Assembly (NCBI RefSeq): GCF_024701375.2
Contig: NZ_CP113910.1
Location: forward strand, 5,642,001-5,706,000
Length of the DNA stretch: 64,000 nucleotides
Direction: 5' to 3'
Origin: Streptomyces sp. KMM 9044
GTDB taxonomy: Bacteria; Actinomycetota; Actinomycetes; Streptomycetales; Streptomycetaceae
Positions 46,645 through 57,377 of this stretch are shown here, in pieces (the first letter of the stretch is position 1; the number at the start of each line of letters is the position of its first letter). The notes beneath the pieces are model-generated. The model saw only the letters and a list, made by a program, of their open reading frames with translations. It ran no database searches and was not told the origin of the DNA. Both the position numbers and the translations under genes were made by a program.

Positions 46645-47046
46645 TCAGTCCTCCTTGGACTGGGCGAGCCGGACCAGATTGCCCACCGTGTCGTCCAGTA
46701 CGGCGGTGAGCACCGGGCCCTGGTCCTGCGGCTCCTGGACGAAGGCCACGCCCTCGCCGCGCAGCCGCTCGTACTCCGCGCGGAGGTCCGTCACCGAGAA
46801 CACGATGACGGACAGTCCCGCCTCCCGGACCGCTCTGCGGTACGGCTCCGCGATGGGACCCTGCCCCGGTTCCAGCAGCAGCTCCAGATCCCGCTGTGCC
46901 CCCTCGCCCGCCCCGACCGTGACGAGCGGGGTGCCGTCGTCCAGGTCCGTTCGGGTGCGGGTCTCGAAGCCGAGGACACCGGTGTAGAACGCGTGCGCCT
47001 TGGCCACGTCATCGACGTACACGCTGGTCATGGCGACCTTGATCAT
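46645..47046 (-). CDS. VOC (glyoxalase/bleomycin resistance) family protein
   Basis: A 133-residue single vicinal-oxygen-chelate domain pair: VAMTSVYVDDVAKAHAFYTGVLGFET at the start and FVQEPQDQGPVLTAVLDDTVGNLVRL at the end (each quoted in part: DVAKAHAFYTGVLGF; DDTVGNLVRL). Such proteins bind metals and diverse small molecules; the substrate is unknown. Confidence 0.9.
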   Translation of the reverse strand: MIKVAMTSVYVDDVAKAHAFYTGVLGFETRTRTDLDDGTPLVTVGAGEGAQRDLELLLEPGQGPIAEPYRRAVREAGLSVIVFSVTDLRAEYERLRGEGVAFVQEPQDQGPVLTAVLDDTVGNLVRLAQSKED

Positions 47047-47098
47047 GGGGATTCTTCTTCCGGTCTTGCGCGCTGGACGGCCCCCGGATCGTTCGGAT

Positions 47099-47734
47099 TC
47101 AGATGCCGAGCTGCTTGGACGCGTTCAGTTTCTCGATCGCGTCCGCGTCGCCCACCAGTTCGACCTCGGCCACCTCGCGCCGCCCGTAGACGAACAGCAG
47201 CAGCTCCGACGGCTCACCGGTCACCGTGACCACCGGTGTGCCGCGGTGGGCCACCGCCGTCCGGCCGTCCGGGCGGCGCAGCACCAGGCCCGTGGGCGCG
47301 CCACGGACCACCATCCGGGCGGTCTGCTCCAGCCGCGACCACAGGGTGTCCTGGAACACCGGGTCGAGCTCACGCGGCGTCCAGTCGGGCCGCGCGCGGC
47401 GCACGTCCTCCGTGTGGACGTAGAACTCGACGACGTTCGACAACTCGTCGATCTGCTTGAGGTTGAAGGGCGAGAAGCGCGGCGGGCCGCTACGGAGGAG
47501 CTGGACCAGCTCCTCGTACGGCTTGGCGGTGAACTCCGCCGTCACCCGCTCCAGACGCTGGGCGAGCTGCTTGACCAGGATCCCGCCGGCGGCGTCCGGG
47601 CGGCGCTCGCGCACCACCACGTGGGCGGCGAGGTCGCGGGTGCGCCAGCCCTCGCACAGAGTGGGCGCGTCCGGGCCCGTGGTCTCCAGCAGATCGGCCA
47701 GGAGAAGTCGTTCACGCTTGGCATGGGTCGACAT
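47099..47734 (-). CDS. TIGR03085-type DinB-like metal-binding protein
   Basis: A 211-residue actinobacterial protein related to the mycothiol-dependent maleylpyruvate isomerase N-terminal domain (DinB-like four-helix bundle). [23 protein letters not shown] carries the first metal His, and [16 protein letters not shown] supplies the HTED His. The C-terminal part ([16 protein letters not shown]) resembles an SCP2-like segment. Probably a thiol- or metal-dependent enzyme of unknown substrate. It lies divergent from hisI. Confidence 0.83.
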   Translation of the reverse strand: MSTHAKRERLLLADLLETTGPDAPTLCEGWRTRDLAAHVVVRERRPDAAGGILVKQLAQRLERVTAEFTAKPYEELVQLLRSGPPRFSPFNLKQIDELSNVVEFYVHTEDVRRARPDWTPRELDPVFQDTLWSRLEQTARMVVRGAPTGLVLRRPDGRTAVAHRGTPVVTVTGEPSELLLFVYGRREVAEVELVGDADAIEKLNASKQLGI

Positions 47735-47883
47735 ACAGCCAGCCTACGGCGACCAGCCCGCTCCGCACACCCGTCGCCCGGCCACCCCTCGACGCGGCGC
47801 GTACGCGCCCCGTCCCCTGCCGCGCCTTTCCAACCGGTGGACGGCAACCGGGCACCGTCCTCCCGCGCGGCACAATGGCTTCC

Positions 47884-48291
47884 ATGACCAGCACGTCCCG
47901 GCCCAGCCGCCTCGCCCCCGAGATCGCCGCACGGCTCAAGCGCAGCCCCGACGGCCTCCTGCCCGCCATCGCCCAGCAGTACGACACCCACGAGGTGCTG
48001 ATGCTGGGCTGGATGGACGACGAGGCGCTGCACCGCACCCTGACCACCGGCCGCTGCACCTACTGGTCGCGCAGCCGCCGGGAGTACTGGGTCAAGGGCG
48101 ACACCTCCGGGCACGTCCAGCACGTGAAGTCCGTCGCCCTCGACTGCGACGCCGACACCGTCCTCGTCCAGGTCGACCAGGCGGGCGCCGCCTGCCACAC
48201 CGGCGCCCGCACCTGCTTCGACGCCGACGTGCTGCTCACGGACACCCCCGCGGACCGCGTCGGCCGCGGCGCGCACACCCCCGGTCAGTAA
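47884..48291 (+). CDS. hisI: Phosphoribosyl-AMP cyclohydrolase
   Basis: Opens the adenine ring of PR-AMP in histidine synthesis; 135 residues. Zn/Mg ligands and motifs: [45 protein letters not shown] and [13 protein letters not shown] 47884 is chosen because the homology starts there; ATG 47875 is three codons upstream. trpE begins 11 bp after its stop, so a His gene and a Trp gene appear co-transcribed. Confidence 0.95.
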   Translation: MTSTSRPSRLAPEIAARLKRSPDGLLPAIAQQYDTHEVLMLGWMDDEALHRTLTTGRCTYWSRSRREYWVKGDTSGHVQHVKSVALDCDADTVLVQVDQAGAACHTGARTCFDADVLLTDTPADRVGRGAHTPGQ

Positions 48292-48302
48292 GGTCTGCCG
48301 CC

Positions 48303-49826
48303 ATGGACCTCGAGACGTTCCGCAAGCTCGCCACCGACCGCCGGGTCATCCCGGTCACCCGCAAACTGCTCGCCGACGGCGACACCCCGGTCGCGCTCTA
48401 CCGCAAGCTCGCCGCGGACCGCCCCGGCACCTTCCTCCTGGAGTCCGCCGATGGGGGGACCGCCCACGCGTTCGGCAGTGGGGGAGGGCGCTCCTGGTCC
48501 CGCTACTCCTTCGTCGGCGTCCGCAGCGCCGCCACCCTCACCGAGCAGGGCGGACAGGCGCACTGGAAGGGCACCCCGCCCGTCGGCGTACCGGTGGGCG
48601 GCGACCCGCTCGCCGCACTGCGCGCCACCCTCGATGCCCTGCACACCCCGCGTGACCTCGCCCACGACCTCGGCCTGCCGCCCTTCACCGGCGGCATGGT
48701 CGGCTACCTCGGCTACGACATCGTGCGCCGACTCGAGAACATCGGCCCCGGCGAGCGGGACGACCTGCGGCTGCCCGAGCTGACCATGCTGCTCACCAGT
48801 GACCTCGCCGTGATGGACCACTGGGAGGGCTCCGTCTGGTTGATCGCCAACGCGATCAACCACAACGACCTGGAGACCGGCGTCGACGAGGCCCACGCCG
48901 ACGCCGTGGCCCGGCTGGACGCCATGGAGGCCGATCTCTCCCGCGCGGTGGCCCAGCCCCCGGCCGTCCTGCCGCCCTCCGAACTCCCCGACCACACCGC
49001 CCTGTGGGGCGGACCCGACTTCCGGGCCGCCGTCGAGGACATCAAGGAACGCATCCGCGCGGGAGAGGCCTTCCAGGTCGTCCCCTCCCAGCGGTTCGAG
49101 ACCCCCTGCACGGCGAGCGCCCTGGACGTCTACCGGGTGCTGCGGGCCACCAACCCGTCGCCCTACATGTACCTGTTCCGCTTCGACGCGTTCGACGTCG
49201 TCGGATCGTCCCCCGAAGCACTCGTGAAGGTCGACGACGGACAGGCGATGGTCCACCCCATCGCCGGCACCCGGCCGCGCGGCGCCACCCCGCAGGAGGA
49301 CCAGGCCCTCGCAGAGGAACTACTCGCGGACCCCAAGGAGCGCGCCGAGCACCTCATGCTCGTCGACCTGGGACGCAACGACCTCGGGCGGGTCTGCGAG
49401 CCCGGCTCCGTCGAGGTCGTCGACTTCATGTCCGTCGAGCGGTACTCGCACGTCATGCACATCGTCTCGACGGTCACCGGCCGGGTCACGCCCGGCCGGT
49501 CCGCCTTCGATGTGCTCGCCGCCTGCTTCCCGGCCGGCACCCTCTCCGGCGCCCCCAAGCCCCGTGCCATGCAGATCATCGACGAACTCGAGCCGTCCCG
49601 GCGCGGGCTGTACGGCGGCTGTGTCGGTTACCTGGACTTCGCCGGGGACTCCGACACGGCCATCGCGATCCGCACCGCGCTGCTGCGCGACGGCACCGCG
49701 TACGTCCAGGCAGGCGCCGGAATCGTCGCCGACTCCGACCCCGTCGCCGAGGACACCGAGTGCCGCAACAAGGCGGCCGCCGTGCTGCGCGCCGTCCACA
49801 CGGCGAACCGGCTGGGCACGGTGTGA
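48303..49826 (+). CDS. trpE: Anthranilate synthase component I
   Basis: Converts chorismate to anthranilate, the first step to tryptophan; 507 residues. The N-terminal regulatory half includes LLESADGG…RSWSRYSF. The chorismate-binding half has PIAGTRPRGATPQED, LMLVDLGRNDLGRV, AGTLSGAPKPRAMQIIDELE (quoted as GTLSGAPKPRAM) and QAGAGIVADSDP. About a dozen residues (GGTAHAFGSGGG, encoded around 48450–48490) are inserted in the allosteric-domain segment and look like a Streptomyces palindromic repeat translated in frame. Confidence 0.97.
   Translation: MDLETFRKLATDRRVIPVTRKLLADGDTPVALYRKLAADRPGTFLLESADGGTAHAFGSGGGRSWSRYSFVGVRSAATLTEQGGQAHWKGTPPVGVPVGGDPLAALRATLDALHTPRDLAHDLGLPPFTGGMVGYLGYDIVRRLENIGPGERDDLRLPELTMLLTSDLAVMDHWEGSVWLIANAINHNDLETGVDEAHADAVARLDAMEADLSRAVAQPPAVLPPSELPDHTALWGGPDFRAAVEDIKERIRAGEAFQVVPSQRFETPCTASALDVYRVLRATNPSPYMYLFRFDAFDVVGSSPEALVKVDDGQAMVHPIAGTRPRGATPQEDQALAEELLADPKERAEHLMLVDLGRNDLGRVCEPGSVEVVDFMSVERYSHVMHIVSTVTGRVTPGRSAFDVLAACFPAGTLSGAPKPRAMQIIDELEPSRRGLYGGCVGYLDFAGDSDTAIAIRTALLRDGTAYVQAGAGIVADSDPVAEDTECRNKAAAVLRAVHTANRLGTV
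48450..48490. repeat. Palindromic repeat-like insertion in trpE
   Basis: The G-rich segment GGGGGGACCGCCCACGCGTT followed by CGGCAGTGGGGGAG has the look of the short intergenic repeats abundant in Streptomyces genomes, but here it lies in frame inside trpE. Confidence 0.5.
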
Positions 49827-49950
49827 CCCGCGTGCCCGGGGAGGTGCCGCACACACCGGGCGCCGTGCACCGGGCGCGACGCGTCCGGAGCCGTGTGAGA
49901 TACGACCGGGACGGGCCCCGGGTGACCGTTCGCGCGCGGTTCACGCGATA

Positions 49951-50592
49951 GTGGAGTACGTGACTGCTGCTCCTCATCCCCGTTCCGAGGCCGCCGGCCC
50001 CGCCCGGACCGGCCGCCTCAGCCTCGCCGTCGCCCTGCTCTGCGGTGCCCTGGGCGCCACCGTGGTCCTGCTCGCCACCCGGCAGCAGTGGTCCGAGGGC
50101 ACCGCGACCGTGGCCGGCGGCTCCTTCCCCCTGACCGCGAGCGGCAGCGACGTCACCGGCGTCCCCGCCGCCCTCGCCGTGGTGGGCCTGGCCGCGCTCG
50201 TCGCCGTCTTCGCCGTCCGGCGGGCCGGCCGGTTCGCCGTCGCCGCGGTGCTCGCCCTGTCCGGAGCGGGCACCGCCGTGGCCGCCCTGCTCGGTGCCTC
50301 CGACAGCTCCGCGCTCGACGACAAGGCCGCCGAGGTCTCCGGCGACACGTCGGCCGCCGTGGGGGCCCTCGGCCACACGGCCTGGCCCTACGTCGCGGCC
50401 GCAGGCGGCCTGCTGATCCTGGTGGCCGGCGTGCTCGCCCTGCACTACGGCAGGCTGTGGCCCGCAATGTCCGGCCGTTACGAGCGCGCCGCCGCCCCGC
50501 GGCCACGCGGTACGGCCGCCGTCGGTGATCCCGACCGTCCGGAGGAACTGTGGAAGGCCCTCGACCGAGGCGAGGACCCCACCGGAGCCTGA
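49951..50592 (+). CDS. TIGR02234-type Trp-associated membrane protein
   Basis: A 213-residue protein with four membrane segments (LAVALLCGALGATVVLLA, AALAVVGLAALVAVFAV, FAVAAVLALSGAGTAVAALL, YVAAAGGLLILVAGVLAL). The conserved WYxx-type QQWSEGTATV after helix 1 is characteristic of the family found beside trpE/trpC in actinobacteria. Function unknown; the constant neighbourhood suggests a link to tryptophan metabolism. GTG 49951 or 49960 may start it. Confidence 0.87.
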   Translation: MEYVTAAPHPRSEAAGPARTGRLSLAVALLCGALGATVVLLATRQQWSEGTATVAGGSFPLTASGSDVTGVPAALAVVGLAALVAVFAVRRAGRFAVAAVLALSGAGTAVAALLGASDSSALDDKAAEVSGDTSAAVGALGHTAWPYVAAAGGLLILVAGVLALHYGRLWPAMSGRYERAAAPRPRGTAAVGDPDRPEELWKALDRGEDPTGA

Positions 50593-50743
50593 ACCACCGG
50601 ACCGCCGTCTCCCCTCCGCCGAGCGGCAGGCCAGGGGCGTTCACCGCGCGGAGGAGCACCCCCGATCACCGCACGCGCGCGCGTGCGGGACAATCGATCC
50701 GAGCGTCCTGCTCAGACACGTACACAGCACTGAGGAGCAAGCA

Positions 50744-50995
50744 ATGGCGGGCAGCAGCCACGGTCACACCCCGGCCGCCTGGACCGGTGTCATCATCTCG
50801 TTCATCGGTTTCTGCGTCGCGAGCATGTTCATGGTGATGAACTCGCCGGTGGGATTCTGGGCCGGCATGGTCGTCGTGCTGCTCGGCGGTGTCGCCGGAG
50901 GCATCATGAAGAAGATGGGCATGGGCCAGCAGCAGCACGTCCACCCCGTCAACCCGCCCTCCGCCGACCGCGAGCCGGTGCGCGCCGAAAGCTGA
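50744..50995 (+). CDS. HGxxPAAW-motif small membrane protein
   Basis: An 83-residue protein with the HGHTPAAW signature at residues 6–13, two membrane helices (WTGVIISFIGFCVASMFMVM and FWAGMVVVLLGGVAGGIM) and a Met/Gln/His-rich end. GAGGAG sits 8 bp before the ATG. It is a standard member of the actinobacterial trp neighbourhood; its role is unknown. Confidence 0.9.
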   Translation: MAGSSHGHTPAAWTGVIISFIGFCVASMFMVMNSPVGFWAGMVVVLLGGVAGGIMKKMGMGQQQHVHPVNPPSADREPVRAES

Positions 50996-51081
50996 ACACC
51001 CGAAGCACTCCCGGGCGGGGGCGGTCGGCACACGGGTGCCGCAACCGCCCCTGACGCGTGTGCGCGGGGCACAATGCCCGT

Positions 51082-51504
51082 GTGAACGCCGTCAGCGCCA
51101 GCGTCCTCCGCGCCGCCGCCCGTCTGGCGCTCCCCGTAGGAGCGCTCGCCGCCGTCGCCGGAGCCTTCGCCTACGTCGGGGCGGTGGACCCCAACGAGCC
51201 CGGGCACTACTCCGCCTGCCCGCTGCTGCGCCTCACCGGCCTGTACTGCCCCGGCTGCGGCGGACTGCGCAGCGCGCACGCCGTCGCCCACGGAGACCTC
51301 CCGGCCGCCCTCCAGGCCAACGCGCCCGCCGTTCTCGGCTACGCGGCCTTCGCCGTCCTCTGGGCCGTGTGGGTTTTCCGCGCGGCGCGCGGAAAACCCA
51401 CACGCATCGACCCCACACCGGTGTTCCTGTGGTCCCTGGGGGCGTTCGTGCTGGTCTTCACGGTTGTCCGGAACCTGCCGTTCGGTGGCTGGCTACATCC
51501 TTGA
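51082..51504 (+). CDS. DUF2752 membrane protein
   Basis: A 140-residue protein with three membrane segments. The defining DUF2752 motif is CPLLRLTGLYCPGCGGLRSAHAVAHG (Cys residues in CPxL and CPGCG; quoted in part as LYCPGCGGLRSAH). The Cys cluster could bind a metal. GTG 51082. Between the HGxxPAAW gene and trpC; function unknown. Confidence 0.9.
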   Translation: MNAVSASVLRAAARLALPVGALAAVAGAFAYVGAVDPNEPGHYSACPLLRLTGLYCPGCGGLRSAHAVAHGDLPAALQANAPAVLGYAAFAVLWAVWVFRAARGKPTRIDPTPVFLWSLGAFVLVFTVVRNLPFGGWLHP

Positions 51505-51685
51505 TCAACGGGTGAACGTCCAGGTAGGGGGACCGGCGTCAACCGGATGTGAGGCGTACCCCCTGCTGCGGATACCATCGCAGTGACCACCGGTTCCGTC
51601 CGGCGACCCGCCCGTCAGGACGGGGAACGCCCCGAGGACGGAAACGAACGCACTGAAGACGGACCGTCTGGAAGGGGGCCCTCGC

Positions 51686-52495
51686 GTGAGTGTGCTCGAC
51701 GAGATCATCGACGGAGTCCGTGCCGACCTCGCGGAGCGGCAGACACGGGTCGGCCTCGACGAGCTCAAGGAACGCGCGGCGAAGGCTCCCGCGGCCAAGG
51801 ACGGCGTGGCCGCCCTGCGCGGCGAGGGCGTCAAGGTGATCTGTGAGGTCAAGCGCTCCAGCCCGTCCAAGGGTGCGCTCGCCGCGATCGCCGACCCGGC
51901 CGGACTCGCCGCCGACTACGAGGCGGGCGGCGCGGCCGTCATCTCCGTCCTCACCGAGCAGCGCCGCTTCGGCGGCTCGCTCGCCGACCTGGAGGCGGTC
52001 CGCGCGCGGGTGGACATCCCCGTCCTGCGCAAGGACTTCATCGTCACCTCGTACCAGCTCTGGGAGGCACGGGCGCACGGTGCCGACCTCGTCCTGCTCA
52101 TCGTCGCCGCCCTCGAGCAGCCCGCCCTCGAATCGCTGATCGAGCGCGCCGAGTCCATCGGACTCACCCCGCTCGTCGAGGTGCACGACGAGGACGAGGT
52201 CGAGCGCGCGGTCGACGCCGGCGCCAGAATCATCGGGGTCAACGCGCGCGACCTCAAGACCCTCGAGGTCGACCGCGGCACCTTCGAGCGGATCGCCCCC
52301 GAGATCCCCGGCCACCTCGTCAAGGTCGCCGAGTCCGGCGTCCGCGGCCCGCACGATCTCATCGCCTACGCCAACGCCGGCGCCGACGCCGTCCTGGTCG
52401 GCGAGTCCCTGGTCACCGGCCGCGACCCGAAGACCGCGGTCGCCGACCTGGTGGCGGCCGGCGAACACCCGGCACTGCGCCACGGGCGCGGCTGA
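51686..52495 (+). CDS. trpC: Indole-3-glycerol phosphate synthase
   Basis: Closes the indole ring; (beta-alpha)8 barrel of 269 residues. [13 protein letters not shown] (catalytic Lys), [17 protein letters not shown] (Lys), [24 protein letters not shown] and [11 protein letters not shown] are intact. GTG start with GGAAGGGGG upstream. A palindromic repeat separates it from trpM. Confidence 0.97.
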   Translation: MSVLDEIIDGVRADLAERQTRVGLDELKERAAKAPAAKDGVAALRGEGVKVICEVKRSSPSKGALAAIADPAGLAADYEAGGAAVISVLTEQRRFGGSLADLEAVRARVDIPVLRKDFIVTSYQLWEARAHGADLVLLIVAALEQPALESLIERAESIGLTPLVEVHDEDEVERAVDAGARIIGVNARDLKTLEVDRGTFERIAPEIPGHLVKVAESGVRGPHDLIAYANAGADAVLVGESLVTGRDPKTAVADLVAAGEHPALRHGRG

Positions 52496-52618
52496 CCCCG
52501 GCCAGGCCCTGTCGCCATACTCCCGCCCGCCTTGCGACGGGATGCGTACTCCCGCCGCACCGGGCCCCGGCCCGAGTACGTCCAGTACCAGGACCGGGGC
52601 CCGGCACACCGAGAGCAC

Positions 52619-52655
52619 GCTCCCCCAAGCTCTCGGCTTCGCTCGAGCGGGGACC
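52619..52655. repeat. Short Streptomyces-type palindromic repeat
   Basis: GCTCCCCCAAGCTCTCGGCT with TCGCTCGAGCGGGG following can fold back on itself. I recognise this as the common intergenic repeat of Streptomyces; here it lies between trpC and trpM. Confidence 0.6.
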
Positions 52656-52743
52656 CATCGGCAGGGGGACCACCATGACGCCGCCAGACCCGCCCTCCGG
52701 GCGGACGACGCGAACGTGACGACAGGGCCTAAGCTTGGCACCG

Positions 52744-52995
52744 ATGACCCTCCCGATCACCCTGGCGACCAGGGACCCGTACGCGCGGCTCGCCCGCGGC
52801 TGTCGTCCGCGCGGCTGCCGGGCCCCCGCACGCCGCGTGCACGGCCGCCGGGTGCGCTACGTCATCGGTGACGAACCCGGCCAGGTCAACGGCATGCGAT
52901 GGCAGCACCCCGCCCGCAGGGGCGGGGAGCCGTGCCCGAACACGCGGCTCCACCGCGCGGACACGACCGGCCACGTCCGGCCCACAGCGGCCTGA
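52744..52995 (+). CDS. trpM: TrpM-like small basic protein
   Basis: An 83-residue Arg/Cys-rich protein immediately upstream of trpB. Its position and character match S. coelicolor trpM, a small protein reported to modulate tryptophan synthesis and development. Two CRPRGC/GEPCPN Cys segments and GDEPGQVNGMRWQHPARR are visible. ATG 52744 is the first good start; a later ATG at 52894 would give a much shorter protein. Mechanism unknown, and gene identity is by context. Confidence 0.65.
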   Translation: MTLPITLATRDPYARLARGCRPRGCRAPARRVHGRRVRYVIGDEPGQVNGMRWQHPARRGGEPCPNTRLHRADTTGHVRPTAA

Positions 52996-53052
52996 CCACC
53001 CCCGCCCCCACGGCGACCAGTGCCCGAACACCACTCACCGTGAGGATCACGC

Positions 53053-54335
<1,283 letters not shown>

Positions 54336-54339
<4 letters not shown>

Positions 54340-55154
54340 GCGGGAACGTGAAGCTGCTGGACGACACCCTCGCCGCGGCGAGGTCCGAGGGCCGGGCAGC
54401 GCTGATCGCCTACCTTCCGGCCGGGTTCCCGACCGTCGACGGCGGCATCGACGCCGTCAAGGCCGTCATCGACGGCGGCGCCGACGTCGTGGAGGTGGGC
54501 CTGCCGCACAGCGACCCCGTCCTCGACGGGCCCGTCATCCAGACCGCCGACGACATCGCGCTGCGCGGCGGCGTGCGGATCGCCGACGTGCTGCGCACGG
54601 TCCGGGAGGCCCACCGGGCCACCGGGAAGCCGATTCTCGTCATGACGTACTGGAACCCCATCGACCGCTACGGCGTCGAGCGGTTCACCGCCGAACTCGC
54701 CGAGGCGGGCGGCGCCGGCTGCATCCTGCCCGACCTGCCCGTCCAGGAATCGGCACTGTGGCGGGAGCACGCCGCCAAGCACGGGCTCGCCACCGTCTTC
54801 GTCGTCGCGCCCAGCAGCAGGGACGAGCGGCTCGCCGAGATCACCGCGGCGGGCAGCGGCTTCGTCTACGCCGCTTCCCTCATGGGCGTCACCGGCACCC
54901 GTGAGTCGGTCGGAGCGCAGGCCGAGGAACTCGTGTCACGCGCCCGGGCGAGCCGCGCCGACCTGCCGGTGTGCGTCGGGATCGGCGTCTCCGACGCCAC
55001 CCAGGCCGCCGAGGTCGCCCGCTTCGCCGACGGCGTGATCGTCGGATCGGCCTTCGTCAAGCGGTTGCTGGACGCCCCCGACCGGGCCGCGGGCCTCCAG
55101 GCCGTGCGGACACTCGCGGGCGAGCTGGCCGAGGGCGTGCGCGGCCGGACGTGA
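54336..55154 (+). CDS. trpA: Tryptophan synthase alpha subunit
   Basis: Cleaves indole-3-glycerol phosphate and passes indole to TrpB; 272 residues. [38 protein letters not shown] (catalytic Glu and Asp in this region), [15 protein letters not shown] and [29 protein letters not shown] (quoted in part) define the barrel. GTG start overlaps trpB, so the pair is coupled. A hairpin follows. Confidence 0.97.
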
Positions 55155-55231
55155 CGGCGACACGGATACCCAAGCCCCGGCAGAAGTGCGGTAGTTAGTC
55201 ATACGGGTCGCTCGTACGGGTGGACCTGGGG

Positions 55232-55258
55232 CCGGGGAGGCGCGTTGCGCCTCCCCGG
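55232..55258 (+). terminator. Hairpin after trpA
   Basis: Perfect 12-bp inverted repeat (55232–55243 with 55247–55258) and GTT loop, 78 bp after the trpA stop and just before the next gene. Confidence 0.7.
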
Positions 55259-55273
55259 TTCGTTCTGAGGGGT

Positions 55274-56050
55274 GTGAGCGAGAAGAACCGTGAGGGAAAG
55301 CGCACCGCTCGTGAGCGGCTGGCGGTCGAGCGCGAGAAGCAGAAGTCGGCGGACAGGAGGCGCCGCACCCTGACCGTGGGTGCGAGCGTGGTCTGTGTCC
55401 TGGCACTCGCGGCGGTGATCGGTATCGTCGCCGCCAACGCGGGCAAGGACGAGGGCAGCGAGGAGGCAGGCCCGGTGGTGGCGCCCTCGGGGGCGCTGGG
55501 CAAGGACGGCCTGGCCATCCCCGCCGGCAAGGAGAGCGCCCCGTCCACTCTCACCGTGTGGGAGGACTTCCGCTGCCCTGCCTGCAAGTCCTTCGAGCTG
55601 GCGTACCGGCCGACGCTCCACGAACTGACCGGGTCCGGCCAGTTGGAGATCGAGTACCACCTGGTCACGCTCATCGACGGGAACATGGGCGGCACCGGCT
55701 CCCGCAACTCCGCCAACGCGGCGGCCTGCGCCCAGGACGCCGGAAAGTTCACCGAATACCACGACGTGCTGTTCGACAACCAGCCCCCGGAGCCGGACGA
55801 CGCCTTCGCCGACAACGCCAAGCTCATCGAGCTGGCGGGCAAGATCGAAGGCCTCGACACCCCCGCCTTCCGCAGCTGTGTGGAGGACGGCACACACAAC
55901 AGCTGGGTGGCGAAGTCCAACGAGGCCTTCCAGCAGGGCGGCTTCTCCGGCACACCGACCGTCCTGCTCGGAGACAAGAACATCTACCAGGACCGGTCGA
56001 TGACCCCGGCGAAGCTCAAGGAGATGGTGGAGGAGGCCAATCGGCAGTAG
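55274..56050 (+). CDS. Membrane-anchored DsbA-like thioredoxin-fold protein
   Basis: A 258-residue paralogue of the 23976–24788 protein: charged start (SEKNREGKRTARERLAVERE), one membrane helix (about 33–53), then a thioredoxin_4 domain with DFRCPACKSFE (CPAC) and SGTPTVLLG cis-Pro. It probably handles disulfides of exported proteins. GTG 55274 is chosen because the membrane helix then lies near the N-terminus. lgt follows 82 bp downstream. Confidence 0.88.
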   Translation: MSEKNREGKRTARERLAVEREKQKSADRRRRTLTVGASVVCVLALAAVIGIVAANAGKDEGSEEAGPVVAPSGALGKDGLAIPAGKESAPSTLTVWEDFRCPACKSFELAYRPTLHELTGSGQLEIEYHLVTLIDGNMGGTGSRNSANAAACAQDAGKFTEYHDVLFDNQPPEPDDAFADNAKLIELAGKIEGLDTPAFRSCVEDGTHNSWVAKSNEAFQQGGFSGTPTVLLGDKNIYQDRSMTPAKLKEMVEEANRQ

Positions 56051-56131
56051 GGCTGCGCGCCTTCCCGTTATGGACCCGTAGCCGGGCCGCCCACCGTGCG
56101 GTCGGTCCGGCACGGTAGCGTCGACCCTGCC

Positions 56132-57268
56132 ATGGAACTTGCCTACATTCCCAGCCCGTCGAGCGGGGTGCTGTACCTCGGCCCCGTTCCGCTTCGCGGC
56201 TATGCCTTCAGCATCCTCGCCGGTCTCTTCGTCGCCCTCTGGATCGTCGACCGCCGGTGGGTGGCACGTGGCGGCCAGAAGGGCACCGCCTGGGACATCG
56301 CGTTCTGGGCCGTCCCGTTCGGCCTGGTCGGCGGTCGCCTCTACCACGTGATCACCGACTACCAGCTCTACTTCGGTGAGGGCCGGAACCCGGTCGACGC
56401 CTTCAAGATCTGGGAGGGCGGCCTCGGTATCTGGGGCGCCGTCGCGCTGGGCGCGGTGGGCGCCTGGATCGCCTGCCGGCGCCGGGGCATCGCCCTGCCG
56501 CCGTACGCCGACGCTCTGGCCCCCGGTCTGGTGCTGGCACAGGCGATCGGACGCTGGGGCAACTGGTTCAACCAGGAGCTGTACGGGCGGGAGACGGACC
56601 TTCCCTGGGCGCTGCACATCACGTCCACGGACGGCGGTCGGGTACCGGGGCACTACCACCCGACGTTCCTGTACGAGTCGCTGTGGTGCGTGGGTGTCGC
56701 CCTGCTGATCATCTGGGCGGACCGCCGCTTCAAGCTCGGACACGGGCGGGTGTTCGCACTGTACGTCGCCGCGTACTGCGCGGGCCGGTTCTGGATCGAG
56801 TACATGCGCGTCGACGAGGCCCACCAAGTCCTGGGTCTGCGGTTGAACAACTGGACCGCGTTGATCGTGTTCGTGCTCGCGGTCGCGTACTTCGTGGTGT
56901 CGGCGAAGCTGCGCCCGGGACGCGAGACCGTGGTGGAACCGGGCGCGGCAGACGGTTCCGCCGGGGGCGACGAGCCGGAGGCCGTCGGTAAGGCGGGCTC
57001 TCCGGAGGCGGAGCGGGAGAAGGAAGAAGCCGAGCCGAAGAAGCCGGACACCGAGTCCGGGGCGGGCACGGGCCCGAAGGAGGACGGTGGCGACGGCAAG
57101 GCGGCCAAGGACGCCACCGAGCCGGGTGACGCGAAGGACGAGGATGCCGAGGCGGAGACGGCCCAGGCAGATTCCGGGGACAGGGATCCAGCGGACACGG
57201 GCTCCGGGTCTGCGGAGTCCGGGGACGCGCGGTCCAAGGACGGGGCCGGGTCGGCGAAGAAGAGCTGA
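56132..57268 (+). CDS. lgt: Prolipoprotein diacylglyceryl transferase
   Basis: Inner-membrane enzyme that transfers diacylglycerol to the lipobox Cys; 378 residues. Seven membrane segments, the signature GRWGNWFNQELYGRETDLPW, the essential Arg in VGGRLYHVITDY, and YHPTFLYESLW. The first-substrate motif reads WEGGLGIWGA where HGG is common. The last ~95 residues (from GRETVVEPG) are an acidic Ala/Glu/Lys/Gly-rich tail absent from E. coli Lgt. ATG 56132. Confidence 0.95.
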   Translation: MELAYIPSPSSGVLYLGPVPLRGYAFSILAGLFVALWIVDRRWVARGGQKGTAWDIAFWAVPFGLVGGRLYHVITDYQLYFGEGRNPVDAFKIWEGGLGIWGAVALGAVGAWIACRRRGIALPPYADALAPGLVLAQAIGRWGNWFNQELYGRETDLPWALHITSTDGGRVPGHYHPTFLYESLWCVGVALLIIWADRRFKLGHGRVFALYVAAYCAGRFWIEYMRVDEAHQVLGLRLNNWTALIVFVLAVAYFVVSAKLRPGRETVVEPGAADGSAGGDEPEAVGKAGSPEAEREKEEAEPKKPDTESGAGTGPKEDGGDGKAAKDATEPGDAKDEDAEAETAQADSGDRDPADTGSGSAESGDARSKDGAGSAKKS

Positions 57269-57323
57269 CGGTCTGCCCGGTCGGCCGTTCTGCCGCTGAC
57301 CGGCGGCCCGCCGCACAGGTACG

Positions 57324-57364
57324 ACGCCGTGGGGCGCCCGGGCTCTCCGGACGCCCCACGGCGT
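57324..57364. terminator. Bidirectional hairpin between lgt and the CitE-like gene
   Basis: Perfect 13-bp arms (57324–57336 with 57352–57364) between two convergent stops (57268 and 57378). Confidence 0.75.
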
Positions 57365-57377
57365 GTGTGCGGGAGCC

